DNA from: CAWGMT01 sp963823675
GTDB lineage: Bacteria > Planctomycetota > Planctomycetia > Isosphaerales > Isosphaeraceae
Assembly (NCBI GenBank): GCA_963823675.1
Contig: CAWGMT010000007.1
Location: 620,001-684,000 of the forward strand
Length of the DNA stretch: 64,000 nucleotides
Direction of reading: 5' to 3'
This document shows, piece after piece, positions 54,198 through 63,730 of this stretch; within the stretch, counting starts at the first letter, position 1; each line of letters starts with the position of its first letter. A program made the translations under genes and the position numbers. The notes beneath the pieces were generated by a model, which made no database searches, was not told the origin of the DNA, and saw only the letters and a list, made by a program, of their open reading frames with translations.

Positions 54198-56681
54198 TCA
54201 CGACCCGGTCGCAGGAGCCGCTACGGCAGCCGCCTTCTCGAACGACAGCCCCGCGACCGAATCGGGTGTGCCCGGGGGCTTGAACGCAAATCGATTCCCT
54301 GCGGGATCGACCGCGACCTTTCCGACCAAGGGCGGGCCCTGCTCCTGCGCGAGCGTCAGGATCTGATCTTGATATCCCGCCCATCCCTCGAGCGTCTGGC
54401 TCTTGCCGTCCTGGGTCACGGTCCAGGTGAAGGTGCCATCCGGATTGAGGGACAGGGCGATGGCGGTCTTCTCGTTGGGCTTGGCCGACCATTTTCCCAG
54501 GAGATTCTGCGGCGGAGCTGGCGGCGGGGGCACGTCCGCCGATGCGCTAGACTCGCCCGCCGTCGTGGCTTGTGCGGTATCGCTGCCTGCGGTCTGGGCG
54601 AGGTCCACCGGTTTCGCCACGCCGCCGTCGCTTGTCTGTGCAAGCTGGGTCGGCAGCTTGGGCGGCTCGGGTACCGTGGCGCCAAGCGCGGCGGCGAATC
54701 GTGCGGCGAGCTGATCCGTCGGCTCGATCGTGACGACATTCTGAAACTCGGACGCGGCCGAGTCCTTGTGTCCCTGCACCATGTAGTGGTACGCGAGCAG
54801 GAAGTGGTCAGGCGCTAAGTTCGGGGTCTGCCGGACGCTGGCCTCGAGCTCCCGGAGCTGGTTGCTGTAGGTGTCGAGATCGGGGTAGAGTCCCACCATC
54901 GTGGCCCAGTTCCAGCCGGGTCCGGCCGCGAGGACGGCGTAAGCCGTGGCTGCGGCCTCGTCGTAGCGCTTGAGCGCGAACAGGACGAGCGCTCGAAACT
55001 CATGCAGGATCGGATCATTGGGCGTCTTGGCGAGAGCCTGGTCGGCCAGCGCCAGTGCTTGGGAATAATCGTTTGCCCTGAAGCTCTCGCGCGCCTTGGT
55101 GAGAGTGTCCTGTGCAGTATCAACGGCGCCGGGTTCGGGAGGCGCGTCCGTCACCCCGATCGGTTTGCTGTAGTCGTATGCCACAGCCGTAGCGGGCGTA
55201 GCCGGTGCCACCGTACCAGCCGGGACCGCTACGGGTTGCTGGATAACGATCGTCTGGGTCTGTGGAGTGATATACGGGTTGGAGTATCCGCTATACAGCC
55301 AGGGGCCGGCGAGACTCGAAAGCCCCCATGTGGAGTAGCCGTATGCACCCCAGGTGGGAAAGTAACTGGACATGCCGTAATTGTAGGCATAGAGGGGATT
55401 GTAGAGGGCGCTCAAGCCCCAGGTGGTCATGGCACCAACACCGACGCCGCCCCAGAAGCCGCCCCAGTTATTGCGGTTCCAGCAGCCGTTGTACCAGTTG
55501 CCGTAGTAGCCGCCACCGTAAGCGGCCGGCCCGTAGTAGCCGCCGCCCCAGCCGCCGCCGCCCCAGCCGCCGTAGCCGTAACCGCCGCCTCCGTAACCGC
55601 CGCCACCGTAGTATCCGCCGCGATTGCCGAACCAGCCGCCTCCGCCGGCCACGTTGTTGTTGTTTACATTCACAACGTTGTTGCCGCCACCACCGCCACC
55701 GATGGCAACGTTGTTCCCGCCGCTGATGTTGCCGCTGCCGATGTTGCCGCTGCCGGCTCCCCCTCCCAGGTTCCCGCCGCCAGGGCGGTTGTTCCCAAGC
55801 CCTGGCCGATTGTCTGCGATACCAGGGCGGTTGCCGACGCCGGGCCGGTTATTGCCACCGGGCCGGAACCCGCCCGGTAAGGATGGCCGGTTGTCCCCGG
55901 CGATCCCCGGACGATTACCACCACCGATACCGGGGCGATTTCCCTGGCCCCAGGGCGGATTGCCGCCGCCGATGCCGGGTCGATTGCCGCCAATATTGCC
56001 GGGAAGCGTCGTGGGGCGATTGCCGCCGCCGATGCCCGGTCGATTGCCGGCGATGTTGCCGGGAAGCGTTGTGGGCCGGTTGGCACCACCGCCTCCGGGT
56101 CGATTGCCGGCGATACTGCCGGGAAGCGTCGTGGGCCGGTTGGAGCCACTGCCGCCCGGTCGATTGCCGGCGACGTTGCCGGGAAGCGTCGTGGGCCGGT
56201 TGGCACCACCGCCTCCGGGTCGATTGCCAGCGACGTTGCCGGGAAGCGTCGTGGGCCGGTTGGCACCACCGCCGCCAGGTCGATTGCCAGCGACGTTGCC
56301 GGGAAGCGTCGTGGGCCGGTTGGCACCACCGCCTCCGGGTCGATTGCCAGCGACGTTGCCGGGAAGCGTTGTCGGTCGATTGCCGCCAGGTTGCCCGGCC
56401 GGTCGAGTCGTGCCTCCGGGTCGAGCCATGGCGCCGGGTGTTGCTTGAGGCCGGGGCATGCCTCCGCCACCGGGTTGTACCGCGGGTCGAGTCATGCCCG
56501 CCGGCCGTGATTGCGGCCGGGCTTGAGGCCGGGCCATGCCTCCGCCGCCGGGCTGGCCAGGGGGTCGGGTCATACCGCCCGGCCGCCCGCCACCTCCGCG
56601 CCCACGCTGGGCCATCGTGGTCTCGTCGAACATACCGATGACTAACAGGACAGAAAGTGCGAGAAGAAGTTGCTTGAACAT
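54198..56681 (-). CDS. Secreted Gly/Pro/Asn-rich repeat protein with TPR and C-terminal beta domain
   Basis: 827 aa, ATG at 56681. Signal peptide MFKQLLLALSVLLVIGMFDE...MAQ. Residues ~25-300 are low complexity, including seven ~20-residue units of the NRPTTLPGNVAGNRPGGGGA type. Next comes a Gly/Tyr/Trp-rich region (about 340-400; GGGYGYGGWGGGGWGGGYYG) and a Trp/Tyr-rich linker. A TPR part follows (about 520-650; RANDYSQALALADQALAKTP, RYDEAAATAYAVLAAGPGWN), then a small beta-domain (about 715-815; GKWSAKPNEKTAIALSLNPD). The last part resembles TIGR03066/03067-like domains. Likely exported, perhaps cell-surface associated; function unknown. It is 36 bases downstream of the SnoaL-like gene and probably cotranscribed. 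Confidence 0.8.
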   Translation of the reverse strand: MFKQLLLALSVLLVIGMFDETTMAQRGRGGGGRPGGMTRPPGQPGGGGMARPQARPQSRPAGMTRPAVQPGGGGMPRPQATPGAMARPGGTTRPAGQPGGNRPTTLPGNVAGNRPGGGGANRPTTLPGNVAGNRPGGGGANRPTTLPGNVAGNRPGGGGANRPTTLPGNVAGNRPGGSGSNRPTTLPGSIAGNRPGGGGANRPTTLPGNIAGNRPGIGGGNRPTTLPGNIGGNRPGIGGGNPPWGQGNRPGIGGGNRPGIAGDNRPSLPGGFRPGGNNRPGVGNRPGIADNRPGLGNNRPGGGNLGGGAGSGNIGSGNISGGNNVAIGGGGGGNNVVNVNNNNVAGGGGWFGNRGGYYGGGGYGGGGYGYGGWGGGGWGGGYYGPAAYGGGYYGNWYNGCWNRNNWGGFWGGVGVGAMTTWGLSALYNPLYAYNYGMSSYFPTWGAYGYSTWGLSSLAGPWLYSGYSNPYITPQTQTIVIQQPVAVPAGTVAPATPATAVAYDYSKPIGVTDAPPEPGAVDTAQDTLTKARESFRANDYSQALALADQALAKTPNDPILHEFRALVLFALKRYDEAAATAYAVLAAGPGWNWATMVGLYPDLDTYSNQLRELEASVRQTPNLAPDHFLLAYHYMVQGHKDSAASEFQNVVTIEPTDQLAARFAAALGATVPEPPKLPTQLAQTSDGGVAKPVDLAQTAGSDTAQATTAGESSASADVPPPPAPPQNLLGKWSAKPNEKTAIALSLNPDGTFTWTVTQDGKSQTLEGWAGYQDQILTLAQEQGPPLVGKVAVDPAGNRFAFKPPGTPDSVAGLSFEKAAAVAAPATGS
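55981..56400. repeat. Seven 60-bp tandem repeats inside the Gly-rich gene
   Basis: Units start every 60 bases with CGATTGCC and contain TTGCCGGGAAGCGT. They encode the 20-residue NRPTTLPGNxAGNRPG repeat. Central units (56161-56340) differ by only a few bases, pointing to recent expansion; the edge units are more diverged. Confidence 0.9.
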
Positions 56682-56717
56682 CCGAGGAGACCTCTGGTCA
56701 GAAGTGCCTGAACTGGA

Positions 56718-57791
56718 TCAGTGTGCCGGTTTGATTGACGCAGACGTCGGCTCGCTGGCCGGTGCGGTTGCCGTGCTCGGAGCAGGCGGCTTGCGGACCA
56801 TGATGATGTCGTCGATATCGGGGGCGATCTCGCCACCGACGATGCGGTCGATGGACCGGGCTCTGACAGCATCCTTGTTGACCAGGCTCAAGATCTGGGT
56901 CGCGGAGCTTGGCCGGCCGTCTGCCGTGCTGCCATGGACCTTGACCACCCACTGGTTCTCCTCCGCGCGAGTCCAGGAACCTTCACCGCGACCGCCATCG
57001 GCGCTGAAGATCCATGACTTGATCTGTTCGGTCTGTGGGTCCCAGGCGATGATGATGAGGCCGCTTTTTGCGGGACCGCCTTTGATTTGTGCACTGTAGT
57101 TACGAACGAGATAACCTTTGCCTTGTCCCCACTGCACCGTCGTACTGACCTGGGCATCCTCGGTCTCGTCAACCCAGTCGCCGACCATCCATTCGAGCTC
57201 CTTGAGGCGCTCATAAGGGGTGACGCCGGTCCCAGGCTCGGGGTAGTCGCGAATCTCGACAAGCTTCCAGTCATCACCTCGTCGCGCAAGTAAGGCGACA
57301 AAATGGTTGACGATCGTCGCTTCCTTGGGCGAGACCAGGCGGGAGACTCCCTCGACCTGGGCCACGTCAGGTGTGATCGCGTGGATGCGTTCCACCTTGC
57401 CCTCGAGCGTATAAGTTGACGGCTGGGCGAAGGCCTCGGAGAACTCCTGAGCAATGGCCTCGCGACCACGCGTGGCGGCGTTGCCAGAATCGATGAGCGT
57501 GCCGTCCGGCGTGAAGAACTCGACCAGCTTGGCCGCGTCCTTCTGGTTGTACGCCGCGACATAGGCGCCAAGCGTTTGCCGGAGGGCTTTCTCATCGACC
57601 GCAACTCCGGCGGCGGACGCTTCGACCGTCGGAACCTGGACAGGTTGAACCTGGACAGGGGCTCCGACCTGGATGGGCTGCACCTGAACGGGAACAGCGA
57701 CCTGCTGCTCAAAGACCTGCCCGAAGGTCAGCGGCGTGAGAGAACCAAAGAATGCCAGTCCAATCGCGAAACACTCGATACACCGAATCAT
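56718..57791 (-). CDS. SgcJ/EcaC-like (SnoaL-fold) secreted protein
   Basis: 357 aa, ATG at 57791 with CAGGAG upstream. Signal peptide (MIRCIECFAIGLAFFGSLTP...GQ) and a Gln/Val/Pro-rich linker (VPVQVQPIQVGAPVQVQPVQ). A first NTF2-like domain follows (residues ~68-190; LRQTLGAYVAAYNQKDAAKL, VEFFTPDGTLIDSGNAATRG, FVALLARRGDDWKLVEIRDY). A second domain of ~130 residues (ELEWMVGDWVDETEDAQVST, GLIIIAWDPQTEQIKSWIFS) resembles DUF1579-like beta-barrels. Family members include SgcJ-type proteins of unclear enzymatic role. It is probably in one transcript with the Gly-rich gene downstream. Confidence 0.82.
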   Translation of the reverse strand: MIRCIECFAIGLAFFGSLTPLTFGQVFEQQVAVPVQVQPIQVGAPVQVQPVQVPTVEASAAGVAVDEKALRQTLGAYVAAYNQKDAAKLVEFFTPDGTLIDSGNAATRGREAIAQEFSEAFAQPSTYTLEGKVERIHAITPDVAQVEGVSRLVSPKEATIVNHFVALLARRGDDWKLVEIRDYPEPGTGVTPYERLKELEWMVGDWVDETEDAQVSTTVQWGQGKGYLVRNYSAQIKGGPAKSGLIIIAWDPQTEQIKSWIFSADGGRGEGSWTRAEENQWVVKVHGSTADGRPSSATQILSLVNKDAVRARSIDRIVGGEIAPDIDDIIMVRKPPAPSTATAPASEPTSASIKPAH

Positions 57792-57967
57792 CTTGGCAAC
57801 TCCTGGCTGAGGCTAGGGTGAACTCGATCGAGAAAGACCCGTCGATTTCGAACCAGTGAAGCCAATCACCGACCGATCAGCTATTGGACCTTGGTCGCAT
57901 TCCATGCGTTCACTATTGCGTCGTCAGCCGGCCTCCGCACACCGGCCTGATTTGGTTGCGTCGTGCT

Positions 57968-58372
57968 TCAGGCCGTTGTCCCATTCCAGCAACAGCCTCC
58001 AGACTGGAGAGCGCGGCGGATCAGGTCGATGAGCGACTGCTCGGCGAAGGGCTTCTGGAGGAACCCGACCGCACCCGCGGCGATCGCCCGCTCGGCGACA
58101 CCCTCTTCGTCGTGGGCGGTGATGAAGACGAGCGGCAGCGCGATCCCGAGCAGGGCGAGGCGTCGCTGGACCTCGAGCCCGTTCATGCCGGGCATCTGCA
58201 CGTCCATCACAACGCAACGGAAGCTCTGGGATGACGCGAGGGCGCGAAGGAGGCCCTCGCCCGAATGGAACGTTTCGGCCCGCAGACCGAACGAGCGCAC
58301 CAGGCGCTGGAGTGCCCGACGGACCGACGGGTCGTCGTCGACGATGGCGATCAAGGGAGCGACGTTCGGCAT
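57968..58372 (-). CDS. Single-domain response regulator (receiver only)
   Basis: 134 aa from the ATG at 58372, preceded by GCAAGG; an upstream extension of the frame lacks conservation. The receiver motifs are complete: IAIVDDDPSVRRAL (acidic pair), CVVMDVQMPGMNG (phospho-Asp), FITAHD (Thr) and FLQKPFAEQ (Lys). No output domain follows. It lies 143 bases downstream of the FixJ-like regulator and its sensor kinase and probably serves the same pathway as a phosphate sink or relay. Confidence 0.85.
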   Translation of the reverse strand: MPNVAPLIAIVDDDPSVRRALQRLVRSFGLRAETFHSGEGLLRALASSQSFRCVVMDVQMPGMNGLEVQRRLALLGIALPLVFITAHDEEGVAERAIAAGAVGFLQKPFAEQSLIDLIRRALQSGGCCWNGTTA

Positions 58373-58515
58373 CCTTGCAGTTGGTGCCTCTTGAGTGGGT
58401 CGAACACGAAATCTTAATACCCGTACACCGTACTCGCGGCGAGTCGCCCCATGCATGGGACTTTGGTCCCATAGGCCGCGCCAGGCAGACTGAACGAGAA
58501 CGACTTGTGGCGCGG

Positions 58516-59166
58516 TCATGGGGACTGCGCGGGAGGCTCGAGCCCGAGCTCGAGCTTCTGGGAGGCACGGACGAGGTCGGCGACCGATTCGACTTGCATT
58601 TTCTCCATCACGCGGCCGCGGTGAACCTTGACCGTCTTCTCGGATGTCCCGAGTTCAGTCGCGATTCGCTTGTTGGGGAGGCCGCGGACGACCAGCGCCA
58701 TCACTTCGCGCTCGCGCGGAGTCAGCGTCGCGAAGAGCCGGGCGACCACCTCACGGTCGGCATGTTCCGCCCTGTGCTGGTTGTGCCGTGCGATGGCCTC
58801 CTGCACTGCGCGGATCAGATCGTCGTCCTGAAACGGCTTGGCCAGGAAATCCACAGCGCCCGCCTTCATGGCGCGCACGCTCATCGGGATATCGCCGTGG
58901 CCGGTGATGAAGATGATGGGGATAGGGAACGCCGATTGACGAAGCTGTTCCTGCAATTCGAGCCCGTTCAATCCTGGCAACTGGACATCGAGCACCAGGC
59001 AGCCCGGTGCCGGGTCGCGAAGCCAGTCGTCCAGGAACTCGTTGGCTGAAGCGTAGGTCCTGGCCGGATATCCCACGGACGTCAAGAGCCGCAATAAGCT
59101 CTTGCGCACCGACGCGTCGTCGTCAACCACGAACACGAAATGGCTGGGGTCGTTCACGTGAGACAT
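58516..59166 (-). CDS. FixJ/NarL-type response regulator with LuxR-type HTH
   Basis: 216 aa, ATG at 59166, overlapping the 3' end of the kinase gene by 13 bases, so translation is probably coupled. Receiver (residues ~10-125): FVFVVDDDASVRKSL, GCLVLDVQLPGLNGL (phospho-Asp), IFITGHGDIPMSVRAM and DFLAKPF. The C-terminal HTH (about 140-200) is LuxR-like: LTPREREVMALVVRGLPNKR, IATELGTSEKTVKVHRG. This FixJ/TodT-like layout fits transcription activation by phosphorylated dimers. Target genes are unknown; adjacent sulfatase or secreted-protein genes are candidates only by position. Confidence 0.93.
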   Translation of the reverse strand: MSHVNDPSHFVFVVDDDASVRKSLLRLLTSVGYPARTYASANEFLDDWLRDPAPGCLVLDVQLPGLNGLELQEQLRQSAFPIPIIFITGHGDIPMSVRAMKAGAVDFLAKPFQDDDLIRAVQEAIARHNQHRAEHADREVVARLFATLTPREREVMALVVRGLPNKRIATELGTSEKTVKVHRGRVMEKMQVESVADLVRASQKLELGLEPPAQSP

Positions 59167-61405
59167 GTTGACAAAGCCGCCTCGACGCAGACGGGGAGGC
59201 TAAAACCAAATGTCGCGCCGCGCGTGGCGTTGTTCTCGGCCCACATGCGTCCTCCGTGGCTCGCGACGATGGAGCGGCTGATCGAGAGCCCCATGCCCAA
59301 GCCGCCGGGTTTGCTGCTCCGGAACGGCTCGAAGAGCCGGTCCATTTCGTCCGGCAAAATGCCGGAACCGCGGTCGCTGACTGTGACCAGTACCTCCGAA
59401 TCGACCTGTCGGCTCCGTACGATCACGGCCCGATCACTCGCAAGGCCGTCGCGCATCGCATCGAAAGCGTTCAAGAGGAGGTTGAGGACAACCTGCTGCA
59501 ACTGGATGCGGTCGCCGCGGACCTCCGGCAAATCGGGGTCGAGCTCGTTCAAAACGACGATGCCGCGAATCACGGCGTCGCTGTGGAGCAAGCGGATCAC
59601 CTCCTTGAGGATGGCGTTGAGGTCGAGCGGCCGCAAGTCGGCGGGGGCCTTCTTCACGAGCGACCGGATGCGACGGATGACCTCCCCGGCGCGGGTGTCG
59701 TCGGCGGCGATATCGTGGAGGATGTCGCGAACCTCTTCCAGGTCGGGATCGGGAGCGCCAGGAAACGGGTCGCGGCCTGAGCATTGCTCAGGATCGCGGC
59801 CAGGGGTTGATTGAGCTCGTGCGCGAGCGCCGCGGTCATCTCGCCCATCGTCGTGATCCGCGCCGCGTGGGCCAGTTCGTCTTTGAGCTGCCGGGCTTCT
59901 TGCTCGGCAAGCTTGCGGTCCGTGACGTCAACCACCAGTCCGAAAAAACCCCTGACAGCGCTCCAATCGTCCTTGTCCGGGACGTATATGGCTTCGAATG
60001 CAAGCCGTTGCCCCCGGGGTAACTTCTGCTCGGCGGCGAAAGTAACCGGTTCGCCCGAGAGGACGCGCTCGACGTATGGGCGCACTACCTGATACAACTC
60101 GTTGCCGAGGACCTCGCGAAGCTCGCGTCCCCGCAGACCACCAACCTCGACGCCGATTCGCGCTTCGTACGCGCGGTTGGCGAAGACGTACCGCTGGGCT
60201 CGGTCCACGTACGCGATCAGCACCGGCAGGGAATCGGCAATCATGTGCAGGTTTCGCTCGCTCTGCGCAAACTTCCGCTCCGCGCAATTGCGCCGGCGCT
60301 GCTGGACGAGGAGTACGGCGATGAGCGAACTCTGCAAAACGACGATCCCCACGATGCCGAGGACGTACCATCGATAGAGCCGCCAGAACGATGGCGGACG
60401 AAACAGGACGGTGCTTCCCGGCGGGAGGCGGCTCTCGCCGATGCCCCACCGCTTGAGCTCTCGCCAGTCATAAGTGGGCGGCTTGGTCCCGAGCGGTGAT
60501 CGGGAGCAACGGGATGGCGGCTCGCCCTCGAGGATCCGCGCCGCCGCCGCCGCCGCCTCGATGCCGACGGTCCGGTTCGCGAAGAGCCGCCCGCCAATGA
60601 TCCCGGAGCCCAGCTCGCTCTCGTAGCAGGAAAAGAACGGCGCCCTCGTGGCGGAGCGCAGGCCATCGAGCGCCTGGTCCTGTTCCAGTGTGACCCCGGT
60701 TGCATCCTGGTGCACGATCGTGTACAGGACCGCCGAGTTCGCGGGCAGTGCTGCGACCTCCTGTTTCATTTCCTCGAAGGAGAGCTCGTTGAGCCAGCGC
60801 AAACGGACGCGGTCCGACAAGAAGGCCAGCTCCCGTTGGGCCTCCTTCCGCCAGAATTGCTCCAGCCGGGACGCCCCGATGGCGACGGCAATCGTCTTCG
60901 TGTCCGGCAACAACCGCAAGATGTTCTCGACAACCTCGGGCAAGTGATACGCTTCGCCGACGTAGGCTGTCATCGGCGTCAGCGCGCCGGGCGGCAAGTT
61001 GCGCTGCTCCGTTGACGTGATCAACAGGGGCGTCCGGGAAAATAGGCGATCGCGGTTCCGGACAGCAAATCGTGTCGCCGGTGCGCCGAACGAGACGACC
61101 AGATCGAGTGAACTTCCCGCCAGGCGATTGGACAGGAATTCGGCCAGGGCCCGGTCGTCATCCGCCCAGCCGATGCGGCTCGCCTCCAGAGCGATCTCGT
61201 GAAAGTCGACGGGACCAGACGCCCGGCGAGACAACTCCGATCGGAATGAGGCGATCGACACGGTGAAAATCGATACGTTACGGCCGAACGAGTCGAGGAT
61301 CAGCACGCGCTTGGGGGCCTTCCTGAGCTCCTGCGCAGAAGCCACGGGCAGGGCCACCGAGACCAGCAAGAACAAAGAGAGGATTCGCAACCGCATGTCG
61401 GGCAT
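59154..61405 (-). CDS. Sensor histidine kinase with periplasmic ABC-binding-protein-like domain and PAS, one frame break
   Basis: From the ATG at 61405 (MPDMRLRILSLFLLVSVALP, signal-anchor) the frame gives an extracytoplasmic domain of about 310 residues (RVLILDSFGRNVSIFTVSIA, LVVSFGAPATRFAVRNRDRL, AVLYTIVHQDATG), like the substrate-binding-protein-like sensor of the ABC_sub_bind type. A membrane helix (WYVLGIVGIVVLQSSLIAVL), a PAS domain (LPVLIAYVDRAQRYVFANRA) and HisKA with ALAHELNQPL (phospho-His) follow. The frame breaks near 59757-59765. The other frame continues with PDPDLEEVR, the N-box LLNAFDAM, DRGSGILPDEMD and GGLGMGLSISRSI to 59154. The joined product is ~750 aa. The break is one base in a C-rich run. 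It signals to the two regulators downstream. Confidence 0.88.
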
Positions 61406-61494
61406 CTGATCGGAAGATGGAATGATGAACGAAGGCTGGGCACTCCATCCAAGCATAATGGAGCGGAGCGTCTCGGCTCAATCGTACGATGGAC

Positions 61495-62967
61495 TCACTG
61501 GTTGGGCAGACGCGGCTTCTCGTGCGGCTGACCGCCGTCATCGATGTCGAAGTCGGGGTCGAAGAGCGTGGTGCTCTGGGCACCCAGGAACGCCGGCTGG
61601 GCCTTGATCCACTCGCTGGGCTTCATCGCGCGGGCGTAGGAGACCAGGCGCGCGTTCAGCTCGCTGACGATCTCGGGATGCTGATCGGCGACGTTCGTCT
61701 TCTCCTCGGGGTCGCTGGCGAGATTGTAGAGCTCGGTCTTGCCCGGCAAAGTGGCCAGCCGCACGAGCTTCCAGTCTCCCTTGCGGATGGCGCCCCGAAT
61801 GGCTTCGACATTGATGAGGATCTCGTCGTGGGGTGAGGCCGCGCCCTGGGAGAGCACCGGCCAGATGTCTTTGCCGTCAAAGGGATGGTCCGCGTCCCCC
61901 TTGCCCCCGGCCAGCGCGAGGAGCGTGGGCATGACATCCACCATGCCGACAGGCGCCTCGACCACGGCTGGCTTCAGGCGGGCCGGCCAGTTGACGAACG
62001 CCGGAACCCGGACGCCGCCTTCGTAGAGCGAGCCCTTGCCCGCGCGGAAACGGCCGTTGGACGCCGGCGGCTTCTCGCCCAGGCCCACGCCGCCACTCTT
62101 CTTGCGGTCTTCGGCGGAGCGGGCCCCCGTGGCGAATAATGCGTTGGTCACTCCGCCATTGTCGCTGGCGAACAGAATGATCGTGTTGTCGCGCAGCCCT
62201 TTCTTCTCGAGCGCGGCGACAATGCGTCCAACCTGGTCGTCGAGCGCCGTGATCATGCCGGCGTAGATCCGGCGTTTCTCGTCGGGGATCGAGGAATACC
62301 GGTCGCTGTACTCCTTCGGCGCCTGATAGGGTGCGTGCGGCGCCAGCGAGGCGAAGTAGAGGAAGAACGGCTTCGCCGGGTCCTGGGCTTCGATCAGCTT
62401 GACCGCTTCATTGCCGATCAGGGTCGTGAAGTATTCGTCTTCCTTGAGAAACTCGCCGTTGCGCTGCCAGTCGATCAGGCCGCCGCGCTCCTTCGTGAAA
62501 TAATCGACCTCGCCGACCAGGTTGCCGTAGAAGTAGTCAAAGCCGCGGTTTTGCGGCCAGTATTTCCGGTCGGCATGCCCCAGATGCCACTTCCCCACCA
62601 TGTAGGTCTGGTAGCCGGCCTCCTTCAGGGCCTGGGGGAGCGTGCGCTCGTCGGTCGGCAGACCGTAGCCGTGGCTCGGAAAAATCACGAGCGTTTGCAA
62701 GCCGTGACGGATCGGGTACCGGCCCGTCATGAGCGCGGCGCGCGAGGGAGTGCACACGGGCATGCCATAAAACGATTCGCAGCGCACGCCGGTGGATGCC
62801 AGCCGGTCGATATTCGGCGTGTTGATCTCGCTGCCGCGGTAACTCAGGTCGGCGTTGCCGAGATCGTCGGCCATGATGAAGACGATGCTCGGCTTTGTGT
62901 CCGCCGCGCGGACCGTTGAAAGCGCCAGCGCGGCGAAGAAGAGTGCCGCGACGCTTCTCTTGAGCAT
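61495..62967 (-). CDS. Secreted sulfatase (family S1)
   Basis: 490 aa from the ATG at 62967, chosen because MLKRSVAALFFAALALSTVR is a clear signal peptide; the frame upstream runs through a dispersed repeat. Core: PSIVFIMADDLGNADL (metal Asp pair), GMPVCTPSRAALMTGRYP with the C-T-P-S-R formylglycine motif, YMVGKWHLGH and ILFASDNGGVTN. The C-terminal part (AIRKGDWKLVRLATLPGKTE, LYNLASDPEEKTNVADQHPE) is typical of planctomycete and Bacteroidetes S1 sulfatases. Role: removal of sulfate groups from polysaccharides or small esters outside the cytoplasm, after formylglycine maturation. The sensor kinase starts 89 bases downstream on the same strand, so a shared transcript is possible. Confidence 0.95.
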   Translation of the reverse strand: MLKRSVAALFFAALALSTVRAADTKPSIVFIMADDLGNADLSYRGSEINTPNIDRLASTGVRCESFYGMPVCTPSRAALMTGRYPIRHGLQTLVIFPSHGYGLPTDERTLPQALKEAGYQTYMVGKWHLGHADRKYWPQNRGFDYFYGNLVGEVDYFTKERGGLIDWQRNGEFLKEDEYFTTLIGNEAVKLIEAQDPAKPFFLYFASLAPHAPYQAPKEYSDRYSSIPDEKRRIYAGMITALDDQVGRIVAALEKKGLRDNTIILFASDNGGVTNALFATGARSAEDRKKSGGVGLGEKPPASNGRFRAGKGSLYEGGVRVPAFVNWPARLKPAVVEAPVGMVDVMPTLLALAGGKGDADHPFDGKDIWPVLSQGAASPHDEILINVEAIRGAIRKGDWKLVRLATLPGKTELYNLASDPEEKTNVADQHPEIVSELNARLVSYARAMKPSEWIKAQPAFLGAQSTTLFDPDFDIDDGGQPHEKPRLPNQ

Positions 62968-63004
62968 GGTGTGACTCGTGTGAGTGAAGGCTGAGGCTGT
63001 GGCT

Positions 63005-63124
63005 AGATTCTTCGTCGCAAACATTCCCGCACGATGCGCATCCGGGGATCGCCGGACGGAGCCGGCTCCTACAAGAGCACGTGCTGCTGCGCTGCTGTAG
63101 GAGGAGGCTCTGTCCCCCGATCTG
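63005..63124. repeat. ~125-bp dispersed intergenic element, copy D (inverted)
   Basis: It reads GATTCTTCGTCGCAAACATT ... GATCGCCGGACGGAGCCGGC, TCCTACAAGAGCACGTGC and GTAGGAGGAGGCTCTGTCCC. This is the reverse complement of copies A and B, with the same end-to-end order. Confidence 0.8.
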
Positions 63125-63278
63125 TTGGTTGCGGCTACGCCGCGTTGGGTGTTGCCCGGATTGGCTTTCATCGATGACTGACGATACCCCATGCAGTCAC
63201 GATGATCAATAAGCCATCAAGGCGGCGGATCATCGCCCCAATTCGGTCCAACACCTCGCCGACCGCACGGGCCCGAAC

Positions 63279-63512
63279 TCATCCAACGCTTTCGAAATCC
63301 GAAAGGTTCGTCAGACCTCCCAGATCCGCCATTCCGGCGTCGCTCAGGGGCGAATTGCCGACATAGAGGCGTTCGAGTCCGGAAAGACGCTCGACGCGTA
63401 CGGCATCTGCATCAGTTTCTGGCGGCAGCGAGACACACACGACGTGACCGAAAAAATCGACTGCAAGAGCATCCACGAGCCAATGTGGCGCCCAAGGCTT
63501 TCCGACCGGCAC
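63279..63512 (-). pseudogene. Leucine-rich-repeat protein fragment
   Basis: From a GTG at 63512 the frame reads VDALAVDFFGHVVCVSLPPE, RVERLSGLERLYVGNSPLSD, AGMADLGGLTNLSDFESVG and stops. This is the start of a planctomycete-type LRR protein (DDFFGxVVxVxL, then LxxLxxLxVxxSxLSDAG), which normally has many more repeats. The frame upstream (IDWERVHEKLVP) continues without a start to a stop codon, so both ends look truncated. Confidence 0.45.
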
Positions 63513-63730
63513 CAGTTTCTCGTGGACTCGCTCCCAGTCAATAGTTCATCGCTTACGTTTTTCGGCCCGCTGGCAAAGTCCCCAAACCGCGATTGAAGCC
63601 GCAAAAGCCACCCCGCTGAAAACTGCTATCGGGCATGGTCCGATTGGGACCGGGCCAAAAACAGTGTACGAACCTGGAACTGGGGCACGTGCATCGCCAA
63701 TGCCTCGACTCGGAAAGGTTGACGGACCGA

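Noticed and set aside
55624..56448. Plus-strand Pro/Leu/Gly-rich open frame opposite the Gly-rich gene
   Set aside because: It mirrors the 60-bp repeats of the minus-strand gene, which has the signal peptide and TPR domains.
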